NCBI GenBank assembly: GCA_029378245.1
Contig: JARKIF010000025.1
Coordinates: 682,001-746,000, forward strand
Direction: 5' to 3'
DNA: 64,000 bases
Source of the DNA: Roridomyces roridus
Taxonomy: Eukaryota > Basidiomycota > Agaricomycetes > Agaricales > Mycenaceae
Shown here: positions 1 to 10,828 of the stretch, one piece after another
Layout: every line of letters starts with the position of its first letter
How positions within the stretch are numbered: the first letter of the stretch is position 1
Notes under the pieces: generated by a model
Databases searched by the model: none
The model's input: only the letters and a program-made list of their open reading frames with translations
What the model was told of the DNA's origin: nothing
Translations under genes and position numbers: made by a program

Positions 1-6
1 CCATCG

Positions 7-1561
7 ATGTTGCCGCCTTTCTCCTTCTTCAAGAAGCGCAGCCCACCCGCCCTCGTCCTCGCACACGATTTGCTTCCCGTGGAAATCTGGGATGAAATCT
101 TCCGCCATCTCATGCGGGACGAGGATCTGCTCCAAACAGCCAAAGTTTGCACAATCTTCAGCATCCTCTGCATCTCCTTGCTCCTCACGCGCTACGAGGT
201 CCCGTCGCTGGATTCCCACGAGCTGATCGTGGACAGCACCATCCTCCCCGTGTTACAGCTTTCAGGCGCCCCGCTCCGCGCACACCGGCTGAGATGCCTA
301 TTTTTTCATATTGTGGGAGTCCAGCGGGGCCTCGCCGCACTGCGATATATCATCGAAAGATCCGACACACTTCGCCGCGTCGACTTAACGTTCTGCCGGA
401 ATTTGAAGCACGCACACGAGCGCGATGTTTGGGTGCCGGAAGTTTTCAGGTCGCAGTGGAGAATGCACCAGGAATTCTGGAGCGCTTTGTCTGCCTTGGC
501 GCTCAAAGCACCTGCGGGACGCGTCGAGATCATGTCGGAGGGCAGGTTTTTCCAGGGTCGCGCAGCAGACGTTGCTGGGTGGAATACGTTTTGCAGGCCA
601 GCCGGGTCGAACAAGAGGTCTTTCTTCCGAAAACGGCCAACGACTCCAATGGCACCTCAGCAACGACCCGTAGGAGCTCCGAACGGCTCCACGGGGCCTC
701 TCGACCTCTCTCGTATCTATTCAGTCTCACTGCATACGCTCTCGGACCCAAACCCAGATTCGGCCAATGCCTACACTACACTCTTTGTGTTCAACGCTGA
801 CCTCGTGGATACTCTGTATCTCAACACGAGTCACCTCCCTACGACTCTCCTCTCCGATGTGCTGCCGATGCTGGACTTCCCCTTCTTGACGCACGTCGTT
901 GTTCCTGCCGGAATAGAGCCTGCGTCCATGACGGATTTTCTCCTTCGCCATTCAAGGCTCCAGGTTTTCGAACACGCGGAGTACTACGGTGGCCAGCCGA
1001 CACTGACGACGCATCCCATCGCGCATCCGGGATTACTCGTTGACGGCGCTAGGATCCTCTCCATCGCTTGGAACGCTCAACTTGACGATCTACCCCAACA
1101 AATACGATAGCGAGCGTCTAGCGGATCTCAGCCCGGGGCTACGCGTCATTGCTCAGCGTCCCATGGACTCGCCGCCGATACTCCTGGCGCTCAAAGTTAT
1201 GGACGTCGACCACTCCAGCCCCCACATTACGATCCGTCGTATTCCCAATGCCAGCTTCTTCTCCCTCGACGACGAAGCCTCCGCGATCACCCGCTCTCTG
1301 CATTGCGTCCACGAAGTCGAGATCACATCTGCCTCCCGGGAAACCGCTACTGCGATGGTATCCTGGCTCGCGCTGTTCCCTGCGCTGACCACAGTGACGT
1401 TCGACGTGTATGAGGATGAGTATTTAGAGAGGTTGGGCCCGCTGCCAGATACTGCTGCAAAGCAGGAGGCGTATGATGCGTTGAGGCGGTTGGTTGAGGG
1501 GATGCTTCAGGGTCTGGACGTTCAGGTAAGGTTGGGTTGTTTTTTTGGGACCTGGGTATAA
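7..1561 (+). pseudogene. F-box family A, copy A1 (frameshifted)
   Basis: Begins with an ATG six bases from the window edge. The N-terminal F-box-like segment (residues about 18-60, LLPVEIWDEIFRHL then a KVC..F..LC core) matches the intact paralogue on the minus strand at 48022-49641. Translation is colinear with that paralogue to about residue 343. There a net loss of 38 bp at the junction near 1038 shifts the frame and ends the protein at 1110. The rest of the family C-terminus is still readable in another frame from about 1040 to 1561. F-box proteins of this kind usually link a substrate to an SCF ubiquitin ligase through Skp1. The C-terminal half here looks like a degenerate LRR-type repeat domain. 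It lies tail-to-tail with MYND pseudogene M1. A truncated 367-aa product could still be made, but loss of function is more likely. Confidence 0.75.
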
Positions 1562-2647
1562 TGATATGAGCCCGTGAAAGGTTCGGGGCTATCTATAATT
1601 ATAAAGCTTCAGTTCAGCGGTGTTTGCTCGAATCGGATCGGACTTGAGTTTGAATGTTGAAATGGACAGAGGGACTGTCAAGTCGTCAATTGATTGCTGC
1701 TATTGTGTAGTCTCGAGCTCGAGTCAGTAGTTCGAGTCCACCCAAAATGTTCTACTTGCGGTAACATTCTAGTAGAATGTACAAGGCAGAACAAACTAAT
1801 GAATCTCCGTGCCCTCCTCATTCAAAAGACGGTCAATAACAAATATAATCTCACCCTTCTTGGTCAACCTTCCCAACCGCAGGTGATCTGCCAGCACCTT
1901 CAAGCCCTCGTGGATGACCGAAATGTGCGTCCGCAATGGAATCACCTAAACACGCGGCCTTTTGCCGTCTGTAACGCACAGCCCATTGGCCATGCAACTG
2001 CGTATAGCCACCATCCCGCTTCGCGCGCTCAACAATATCAATCCACTCCGCGCCACTATCAGTGCCAACAAGATCTGCGACGCACTTCGGCAAGTTTCCT
2101 ACCTCGCGGACTTTAACCACAGGCGGGCATCTGTGAAAATCGAAGAGAGTGAAGAGGAGTGGTGGTTCCGAGTTTAGGGGGTGCGCGGCGAGGGCCTGAA
2201 CCTGTTTGTAACAGATGGTTCGTCGGTCTTTGAGATACTTGTGGTCAATTAGCGCCCGCATGAATGAACGTTCCTTGAAAGACAGGTTGGGGTCGTCACA
2301 TTCGGCTGCGGTCTTGTTCCGCGCTTCGTTTGCGTCTAGAAATTGAATCGAACTTGGGACAGCCACAGATTCTTGTGGGGGTGGAGGAGCAGTGGAAGGT
2401 TCAACTTCTCGAACCGCTGTTCTCCAGGTCGTAAGGCGATGGTGAGGCGTGAGAATGAACCCCACCACCACCCTACCTGTGTGCTGCCCCGTATGCCAAG
2501 GGAAACTGAACAAACGATACTTGTTGGAAGAGCATAGATTTATCAGTAACCATACTAAGTTTGTTTAAACAATCAGCGTCTCGATGGGAAATCAGGTTTA
2601 AACACGATTGGGATGTAACCTGGTTGAACCATGAATCCAATGAAATG

Positions 2648-2735
2648 TTCAGGCGGCCGGGGATCGAACCAAGAGGACTTGGACGGGATGGAAATAAGTG
2701 GTAGACACGTAAACCACTACGCCACATGGGAATTG
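2648..2735 (-). other. tRNA-like (SINE head-like) sequence
   Basis: Read on the minus strand it contains GTGGCGTAGTGGTTTACG (A-box-like) followed about 50 nt later by GGTTCGATCCC (B-box-like). The implied T-stem does not pair well, so this is a tRNA-derived repeat or relic rather than a working tRNA gene. Confidence 0.3.
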
Positions 2736-3242
2736 CACAACAACACGAAGCATTGCATGTCACCCTCATTTGCACATGAAGTTAAACTCTTTCCAAGTCT
2801 CTCCACTCTCCACTCATGCTGTAGCCTGTTACACTGTTTTTTGACTTGTTTTGGGCAAAGGAAAAACTTAGGGGAGGGTGTATTGAATAGTATCAATACA
2901 GTCTCTCAATGCACTCTTATGTATCCAGTTTGTCTTGGGGCTTAAATTGAACCATCTCACTCAGGATTAAACAGTGTTTAGTGAGATGTTTCAAGTGATT
3001 AAACATTGTTTAACAGCTGATCCCTGTTGAATCAAGTACCCCAGCAAGAGTACTTACTTGGTAAAGGGTCGGTCTTCTTGTCCTGCCAGTCCTGGGGATG
3101 GTGGATTTTCTCCCAGTTAAACCGTGTTTAAACAACTAACATGATTGTTGACACCAGACAAATGTAATAATCGCAAGAAGTCAAAGAGGAAATCGTGGTG
3201 CCATGAGCGAATTCAACCATGCCTCAGACCCACTGACATCAG

Positions 3243-3322
3243 TTCTGTGGTGTAGTGGTTGCTATCCTCTCTCTTGGTTCACTTCCTTACGAAGGTTTGA
3301 GGTTCGAGTCTTGCCTCTTGTA
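3243..3322 (+). other. tRNA-like (SINE head-like) sequence
   Basis: TGTGGTGTAGTGGTTGCTAT (A-box-like) is followed by GAGGTTCGAGTCTTGCC (B-box-like), in the same style as the minus-strand copy at 2648-2735. The stems do not form a convincing cloverleaf. It is probably a Pol III promoter relic inside the mobile element. Confidence 0.3.
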
Positions 3323-3331
3323 TTCTTTTTC

Positions 3332-3355
3332 AGGCGAGGCGAGGCGAGGCGAGGC
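3332..3355. repeat. (GGCGA)n short tandem repeat
   Basis: About five tandem copies of a GGCGA/AGGCG pentamer directly downstream of the tRNA-like sequence. Confidence 0.8.
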
Positions 3356-4262
3356 AGTCAGCTTGCTTAAACCAATCAGTGTTTAAACATGATTTACCAT
3401 TGCAACGCCCATTGTTTACATAAACAAAGTTAGTATAGATTTATTAACTTGAAGGCGAGGGCGGGCGGGCAGGCGGGGAAAGATTTCGGACATGTTGGAG
3501 GGTGGATTCGTCGACGTAAGAGATACATTACATGAATTGCTGGCAGATTGTTGTGGTGTGATGAGAGAAGCGCGGGTCACGCGTCACTCCGCTGTCACAA
3601 GAATCAGTACTGATCTCGCACGCTCATCAGTACTACACTTCTTGTTGGGTGGGTTCGCGTGGGAGTTCAGGTTTACCTAGGTCCTAGAAGGAGTCGGCTG
3701 TGAGACCCGCAGAAGTCTCGGTGTCCCGCTATCCAGTCGATCTTTTGACATTCTTGGGAGCAGTAGTAGAAGGCGTGGCACCCAGAGCAGCGCCCGGCCA
3801 TAGCATTCGCCTCGTCGATGCTGCCGCACTATGAACAAGTCAGAATGATCCAATATCCGGAAAAAATCTAACCTCTAGGTTGTCGCAGACCTTGAACGTA
3901 CAGAATGACGGCGAATAGAAATCCTCGAGAACATCCAGAAGCTCGTGCGCAGATGAGAGAAAGTGCTTCCACTCTGCGGAGAGGGCATGGTCTTTGAACG
4001 TATCCGCAGAAATCGAACCTTGCGCCTTTGTTCAAAAGCAACTATCGGGCGATAGTAAATCAGTCCAGAGGTGATATCGTGTAAGAAAGCCCGTAGAGGT
4101 TTACGGAGCTTCGCTTTAACTTCCGCCTCATCACCCATGGCTGCCCGGTTGGTCACCAAGATGAGAGCGCGGAGGAGGCCTCCTTGCAGCAGCACGTCCA
4201 GCCACCTGCTGGGTCGCGACGAGGTGACAATGTGTCTCATCAGCCTCACACCAAGAGCCCGC

Positions 4263-5432
4263 TATTCACAGTAAGTAAATTGTAAGTAAAGGAAGCAAGC
4301 CAAAAAAAATACCAAAGCTACAGCGAATGTCCTTGAGTGGACTCGAACCACTTGCTCAAACGAATTGGTCAAATGGGATGTGGTATCAGTCCTTTCGACG
4401 GGTGTTTATATAGGCAGGGAGCAAGGAGGGAGAGACGAGAGGCAGCCATCAGCTGTTGTCGTGACTCATTGGTTGATCGGATTCTATAATGAGACTTCTC
4501 TTGCTTCCCGCCCTCATCATCAGACCCTCAAGATCCTGCTGATATGAAGCAGAGAGTGGGCTGTGTGTGGGCTCGGTGACGGTGTTTGTTGGAGCCCAAA
4601 AGAATTACAAAAAAATCGCCAAAAAAGGAAAGGGGAGGGAAGGAGAAAAGGGGAATTGGGGAGACTCCTGCCCTCCGAATCCTCCGGGGCAGGATCACCA
4701 TTATGTACAAGGAATCAGTCCAGAAAGTGGCACTAAAGAGATGATGCCGAGATGCCGAATCAGTGATACCATCACTGATTGAGTGACTTTTTGCATGCAA
4801 CACCTTTGCCCTTCATTGTTTCCCCCTCTGTGACCTCGGACACAAAGGTCTGCTGCTATTTCATCCTCTGAGTATGCCGTAGAAAATTTACCTGCCCACA
4901 TTCGCAGGGGGCATGCTTGTTGAGTAAATTGATCTCGACCACACTGTGATTCTCAAGCAACTGAGTTGCTCTCTGTGCCAGAAGTGCCCACATATGTCCT
5001 GAATTAAAACCTTTTAGAAGTCTCTGCCCCGCCACCACTGATTATCTGCGGGTGGTGTTACAATCTTGGCCCAGAATCTGTCTTTACATCGCACAAGAGC
5101 CAAAGTCATATGAAAAAATGGTCTTCCCACACTTGAAAGCTTGTACATTGGAGGTAGAGGGGGTACGGGTATCTCATTGATCTCATTGAATCCCCGTTCA
5201 AGTCCAAACTTTACCCCACACTTATAAAAGCCCTCAAAAAGCCCGTGCCAGTGCCCAAGGTTTTTATGATTAAGTACAGAAATCCCCCTATGCCCAAGTG
5301 CCGGAGGCTACAGTATGAATTCCAGCGATCCCGCCGCATTTTAGAACGGGGCAATCGAGCCAGAATTGAGTTAGATAGAGCCCACTTCAAACCAGGTCCA
5401 TTGACACCGGATGGATCCATGTCACGGGAATT
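4263..5432. other. Intergenic; C-family promoter relic
   Basis: No gene recognised. A minus-strand tRNA T-arm-like motif with a perfect 5-bp stem (AGTGG TTCGAGT CCACT) lies at about 4332-4352. The stretch at about 4465-4540 (TTGGTTGATCGGATTCTATA then CTTCTCTTGCTTCCCGCC) matches the sequence just upstream of the C1 start codon at 21347. It is therefore a solo copy of a C-family promoter without its gene. Confidence 0.5.
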
Positions 5433-5718
5433 GACGGCCGCAGCCGTTTTCAAAACAGTATACGGGTTTTGATCCAGTGCTCCACCGTCGTTTGGGTTGA
5501 CCTCTGTATGCCGGTGAGTCTGCTTCGACTCCACTCGCCTGCCCGGAAAGGGAAATGCCATCTAGCCACGGCCCACGGCACAGCTCTTCAATTGAGTTGT
5601 GGAGTCGAGTGGAGCGGAAGCTCGACTCTCCGTCAAACAAAGGTCAGCAAAAACGTATGTGGAGCGAGGCTCTAAACCCGTATACTGTTTTGAAAACAGC
5701 TGCGGACATTGACATGCG
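5433..5718. mobile_element. Small MITE-like inverted-repeat element
   Basis: Inverted ends share CCGCAGC then GTTTTCAAAACAGTATACGG at about 5440-5475 and, inverted, at about 5675-5710. The interior of about 200 bp has no coding potential. I could not define a target duplication. Confidence 0.5.
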
Positions 5719-5730
5719 ACCGGATTGCCT

Positions 5731-6116
5731 TAGGGTGCTGTTTTTAATTCCTAGACCCTTAAAAACTGGTTTACAAACCTGGTTTGCAAACCGGGCGTTT
5801 ATAAACCGGTTTGTAAACCGAGTAGCAGAAGAGGAAATTCACGGTTCTGAGAGCCATCTGTCAACTATTTTCACCTTCCGCGGACAGTGGAGCCTCTGAC
5901 GTGCTTCTGTGAACTTCCATGAGCTCCAGACTGAGCTTTGACCCACCATTAAGCAAATAGAACACTCATCAGACTGTCATCAACACGGTTGATGGCATCA
6001 GATTGATCCTGCCTGCCGTTTATAAACCGAACGTCCGTTGAGAAACCTTATAAACCGGGTTTATAAACAGCGGTTTATAAACCGGTTTGCAAACAGGCAT
6101 TAAAAACAGCACCCTA
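5731..6116. mobile_element. hAT-type MITE with 8-bp TSD
   Basis: This 386-bp element starts TAGGGTGCTGTTTTTAAT and ends with its inverted copy. It is bounded by an exact 8-bp direct repeat GATTGCCT at 5723-5730 and 6117-6124. The TAGGG terminus and 8-bp duplication are typical of Ac-like hAT elements. Subterminal TAAACCGG/CCGGTTTA motifs recur in both arms and may have been transposase binding sites. There is no ORF of note. Confidence 0.85.
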
Positions 6117-6242
6117 GATTGCCTGTTTGGCTCTCACTCTGATCGGATCTTGCCTAAAAGGCTCACATCTTGATATGGGTGAAAACCTTTTGGGTTTCAC
6201 CCATGTATGGGAATTTGATCCCACAAGCACCGTAACCGCGCC

Positions 6243-6263
6243 GTGTGTGTGTGTGTGTGTGTG
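6243..6263 (+). repeat. (GT)10 microsatellite
   Basis: An uninterrupted GT dinucleotide run about 110 bp upstream of the A2 start codon. Confidence 0.9.
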
Positions 6264-6372
6264 AGCTGTGTCGCAAAAGTTCACGCTGTCAGCAAGTTTT
6301 GAATGACTCGTGGCAGCTCGTGGCGTGCCCTTACACCCTTGCCCTTGACCACCATCATCCACCCATCCGCCG

Positions 6373-9300
6373 ATGTTTCGGCCCTTCCTGTTCAGGAAGC
6401 CTCCCCCACCCCGCCCGCCCGTGGCGCTCGTCCTCGCACACGATTTGCTCCCTACGGAGCTTTGGGATAAAATCTTCCGCCATCTCGGATGGGACGAGGA
6501 TTTTCTCCAAATGGCCAAAGTTTGCAAGCTCTTCAACATCCTCTGCATATCCTTGTTCCTCGCGCGCTACAAAGTCCCGTCTTTGGATTCCCCCGAGCTC
6601 CGCGTGGACAGCACCATACTCCCCGCGTTACAGCTCTCAGACACACCGCTCCGCTCACAATGTCTCGTGTGTCAATTTAATTATCCTGTGGGCGTCCAGC
6701 GGGGCCTCGCCGCGCTGCGAGATATCATCGAAAGATCCGACACACTACGCCGCGTCGACGTGACGTTCTCCCAGAACTTGTGGGACGCGCACGAGCGCGA
6801 TGTTTGGGTGCCCGAAGCTTTGAGGTCGCCTTGGAGGATGCACCATGAATTTTGGAGCGCATTATCTGCCATGGCGCTCAAATCACCTGTGGGGCGCGTC
6901 GAGATCATGTGGGAGGACCGGTTTTTCGAGGGTCGCGCTGCAGATGTCGCTGGGTGGAATCGATTTTCCAGGCGCGCCGCGTGGAATAAGATGTCTTTCT
7001 TCCGAAAACGCCGAACAACCCAAATGACACCCCAGAGGTGTAGCTGTGCCATTAATGCAATGTGGGCAACCAGTATTGCATCCCACATTGCAATAAAGGC
7101 ACTCCTTGGCCGAGCGGTCAAGGATCGCCTTTATTGCATTATGGGACACTACCCCTTTGGGTATGCCAGCAAAGCGAGACGCCGGGGCAGTTTGACCGCC
7201 GCCCGCAGTGCCAGCTCGGCTGATGACCTCGGGTTGTTGACCCATTGGCTGTCAAAAATGTCAGATCAGTTCAAATCATTCCTTGGTCATTTCCGCCTCC
7301 TGCTGTCCGTCCCAGCGTCCTACTAATAATCCTGTTGAGGAAGCAGGGCCGCTTCATGTTGTGTAACGACAGTAATACATATAATTTGATCACTGTGTGT
7401 TTGTGACCGACTCGGAGGACCCATCAAAATTCACTGATGGGCTCTGTTCCTCCATTCCACACGCCGAGCAATCAGAACGGCATGTGGGCATTCATATCAG
7501 TGGTGCCCATTGCTACTAATTGTATTTGAACACTGTCAATATGCCTATCTGCCCAAGGTAGATCAATAAGTATGTGTTTGATGTAGCAGCGGTACGCTTG
7601 GAACAGATCAATACCCGAGGTTCTCGCGGCTCTGCCACTGGTCTAACAGCATACACAGGCCATATAAGCCACCCGAGACTATGAAAACTGCCCAAGTGGA
7701 GACCGGAGGGCGGTCCAGAGCTATATTGCTCCCCCCTGCTCAGCGGTGAAATCTCTCCACATTGAGGCACTTACTTGGGTCCTGGCACTTGTATGTGTTT
7801 TTTTGAGTCCCTATGACGGCCAGACCCTCCCTTTAATGGCCTGAACAGCCCCAATACTTGTACAGTTATCGAAATTTGAATTTCAACCATAAATCAGTTC
7901 ACAGCATACCACAGAGCTGAGGTGGCTCTCAAGGACTCAGGGATCTGTCAGAGGTATCTTCCGAATGATATATGAGTGTAGTAAAAATTCTGAGGCCGTA
8001 GCATAAACACAACGGCCACAGCAAGTGTTCGAATCCAGAGTGGCGCACTCCTCGGTTAGTTTTCCGGGGAAATATGTGGTTTTTATACCCATTCCAGATG
8101 TTCTACGGGAAATCTGAGTCAGTGAAAGTGTTCCATTTCATTGTATCTTTGTCAACGATCGAAATCGCACTCACGGACTACCACCATCCAACCCACAGCA
8201 ATGAAATAACTGCGACAACTAACCCAACTCTTCGCCACAATTGAGCAAAGATACATTGCGCCAGCCGTTCAAAATTTTGAATCAGGATCGGGTGCATTGA
8301 TACTAAAGAAGCTTATCGAGCTTGTTCCGTCCACTCAAAGTGCTCGGTGGGTTGTGCGATCCTTCGAACTCTCAGACATCGGGGCATGATTCGGCAAGAT
8401 CAAGACGCAAGCGCTGTCAAACAGCTCAGATAACATACTTGATTCCGATTCACATGTCATGACGGAACCGGTTGGCTGGGTGTTGCAGCCCCGCGGAATT
8501 CAAGGAACACTGATTTTTTTGCCAGAACAACTGACAGTTAGTTCTGAGTGCCGTGTTCTCAACTCCTCCCGATTTGCGAGGTCAGAATCTTGCTCAGTCA
8601 TATCAAACGGCATTCAGTTGGAGTCTTTGACAGCTGCCATTCCTGTGAGAACCACCGGGGGCAAATGGTCTGAATCGAAATGCATTGAGCTACGTAATCA
8701 TGTAATTATTGCAAGGAGCTCGACGTAAGATTACTTGGAGAGGAAATGTGTCCCTCAGTTGCAAACGGCAGCTCAGAATGGGAGAGCCCAGCGGGCACAG
8801 TATGCTCTGGGTGTGTCGCCCGAGCTAACCAAATGCTGCCGTGCACAGGTGGAGTGGCGGGATACATACGGCAGTGATGCTTGCTATGCATCCAGAACAA
8901 TTTGAGAAAAATCAGGATTCTCAGGAAGGCAGAATATACCTTGAGGGAGCAGCTGCCTTTCATGCCGAGGCTTGTGTGGCATGAGGGATGAGCCCGATGC
9001 AACCGAAAGAGGAGGCCGCTGGAGGCGGGGCTGGAGGTCCGAGGAGAATTGATCTCAATCACATTTATCAGATGAATTCAGATGAACACCAACCGTGGAA
9101 AACCGGAGCTTCCGTGCCAAGTGCCCGAGTTCAACCAACAGCTTTCCGCGGCAAGATTAATACCGAAGGATCTAACAAACCCAAGCCCGGTGCCCACGCG
9201 GCATGTGCGGCATCGATGGCCGCAGGTTTCACGCTACTTAGCTGTCTCGCTTCTGGTGGGGTACATAATGCATCAAGTTCCCATAATGCATTAAAGCCAA

Positions 9301-10321
9301 TCGCTGCCGCCCACTGAGGGTATGCCTTTATTGCAATGTGGGATGCAGTAATGGTCGACCATATTGCAATAAGGGAGCGACCACTGGTGCACCCCAGCCG
9401 TGGCTCATAGGAGCTCCGTACAGTGGCTACACGGGGCGGTTCCATCAAATTTATTCAGTCTCGATGTATTCGCTGTCGGACCCAAATACAGATTCGGTCA
9501 ATGCCTACACCACACTCTTTGTGTTCGACGCTGGCCACGTGGATACTCTGTATCTCAACACGAGTCACCTCCCTGCGACTCTCCTCTCCGATGTGCTGCC
9601 GATGCTGGACTTCCGCTTCTTGACGCACGTTGCTGTTCCTGCCGGAATAGAGCCTGCGTTTATGACGGATTTCCTCCTTCGCCATTCAAGGCTCCGGGTT
9701 TTCGAACACGCGGAGTACTACGGTGGCCAGCCGACACTGACGACGCATCCCATCGTGCATCCGAGATTACTGGAACTCAAGGCCCAGGGCATCGCGGGTA
9801 TTGAGCGCGCGCTGACGGCGCTAGGATCTTCTCCCTCGCTTTCAACACTCAGCTTCACGATCTGCCCCAACAAACACGATAGCGAGCGTCTAGCGGATCT
9901 CAGCCCGGGGCTACGCGTCATTGCTCAGCGGCCCATGGACACGCCGCCGATACTCCTGGCGCTCAAAGTTATGGACATCGACCACTCCAGCCCCCACATT
10001 ATAATTATGGTCCCTCGTATTCCCAATGCCAGCTTCTTCTCCCTCGGCGACGACGAAGCCTCCGCGATCATACGCTCCCTGCATTGCGTGCATGAAGTCA
10101 AGATCACATCTGCCTCCCGGGAAACCGCTAGTGCGATGTTACCCTGGCTCGCGCTCTTTCCTGCGCTGAGAAAAGTGGCATTCGACGTGTACGAGGATGA
10201 GTGTTTGGAGAGATTCGGTCCCCTGCCGGGTGCCTCTGCAAAGCAGGAGGCGCATGATGGGTTGAGGCGGTTGGCTGAGGGGATGCTTGAGGGTGTTGTG
10301 GTTGAGGTTGGGTTGAGGTAA
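6373..10321 (+). pseudogene. F-box family A, copy A2 (split by transposon)
   Basis: Exonic sequence 6373-7035 encodes the N-terminal F-box (residues about 22-60, LLPTELWDKIFRHL) and following helical region. Sequence 9390-10321 continues the same protein from PWLIGAP through the family C-terminus. The two halves are separated by a 2354-bp element (7036-9389) flanked by an 8-bp duplication of the coding sequence. The insert plus the duplicated bases (2362 bp) is not a multiple of three and carries stops, so no full-length product is expected. Apart from the insert the reading frame is otherwise intact, so the insertion may be fairly recent. The downstream neighbour is M2 in the same orientation. 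Confidence 0.85.
7036..9389. mobile_element. hAT-like non-autonomous element in A2
   Basis: This 2354-bp insert is flanked by the exact 8-bp repeat CACCCCAG at 7028-7035 and 9390-9397. In paralogue A5 the same site reads straight through (minus strand near 51186). The inner termini are inverted copies of about 50 bp (TTATTGCAAT then GCATCCCACATTGCAATAAA). Each terminus is itself a hairpin. Further TTATTGCA/TGCATTA motifs lie just inside both ends. The left subterminal region carries TTGGCCGAGCGGTCAAGG (7105-7122), which looks like the A box of a Ser/Leu tRNA. Interior ORFs are short (up to 118 aa) and unrecognised. No transposase was found, so it would need help in trans. Confidence 0.85.
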
Positions 10322-10828
10322 GGTTGGGTTGTTATTTTGGGTGTAATGATACAAGCCTGTGATAAGTTTCGGGGCTCTCTACGCGCGTATACCGTTGTAT
10401 AATCGCTGAGCTTCCATAAATTCAGAGGCCTTTGAAGTTCGGTCTACATGGGTTTTAGACGTTAATGGAAAGGGAAGAGAAGGAAGTCGCACGACCGTCT
10501 ATTCCGACCTTGGTTTCGACGTTCGTCGTTGTCTCTGTGGTTCGAATCCACCCCAAGCCTACACCCCTCCCCGTAGATTTTTCTTCTTCTTTTGGCGTAC
10601 GCGTGTTATTTCCGTCTTATTGGAGTGCAAGACATTGTTGGGCCCTGGGGAGCTCCTTTTTCAGCTTTTAGTGGAGTGCATGGAATATTGTTGAGATGGT
10701 GGACTGAAAAATACTCTCTCGCAGTCCAGTGTGACTTACCTGCAGTTGGTTTCAGAGGTGCCGCGTGCCGCGTGCGCAGGGATGATTAAGCCGAATTTGC
10801 GCGGATCAAAGTCCCGAAATCAATCACG
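10322..10828. other. Intergenic between A2 and M2
   Basis: The A-family 3' flank continues with the GGTTGGGTTGTT and GGTTCGGGGCT-like stretches also seen after A1, A3 and the A-fragment at 23190. A tRNA T-arm-like motif GTGGTTCGAATCCACCCC lies at about 10538-10555. No gene seen. Confidence 0.4.

Larger units (their letters stand above)
2544..3434. mobile_element. Non-autonomous TIR element in M1 intron 3
   Basis: The two ends are inverted copies of about 65 bp. The left arm from about 2551 and the reverse complement of the right arm from about 3437 share ACTAAGTTTGTTT/ACTAACTTTGTTT, AAACAATCAGCGT-like and GTTTAAACAC(T)GATTGG blocks. The 10-mer ATAGATTTAT flanks it directly at 2534-2543 and 3435-3444, a likely target duplication. 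The octamer GTTTAAAC recurs several times inside. Two internal stretches resemble the A box and B box of tRNA genes. No transposase is encoded. The superfamily is uncertain because the exact terminal bases do not match between ends. Confidence 0.6.
1796..4262 (-). pseudogene. MYND-finger family M, copy M1 (truncated, invaded)
   Basis: Three pieces of the family M gene read on the minus strand. The end of exon 2 lies at about 3890-4262, from the LMRHIVTSSRP segment on, and is frameshifted after VAFEQ. The MYND exon lies at about 3695-3840 and keeps the YYCSQECQK-type zinc ligands. Exon 4 lies at about 1796-2310, from the FKERSFMRALI segment to a stop preceded by the family's Glu-Ile-His tail, and has frame damage after GGYTQLHG. 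Everything upstream of 4262, including exon 1 and most of exon 2, is missing. Intron 3, 45 nt in intact copies, has grown to about 1.4 kb through insertion of mobile DNA. This is clearly a decayed copy, best compared with M2 at 10879-13004. Confidence 0.75.

Noticed and set aside
147..800. 217-codon plus-strand frame overlapping A1
   Set aside because: Same sequence as the F-box gene in a shifted frame; the product is not conserved in A2 or A4.
7105..7122. tRNA-Ser/Leu gene suggested by a perfect A-box-like stretch
   Set aside because: No B box, acceptor or anticodon stem at the right distances; it is part of the transposon subterminal region.
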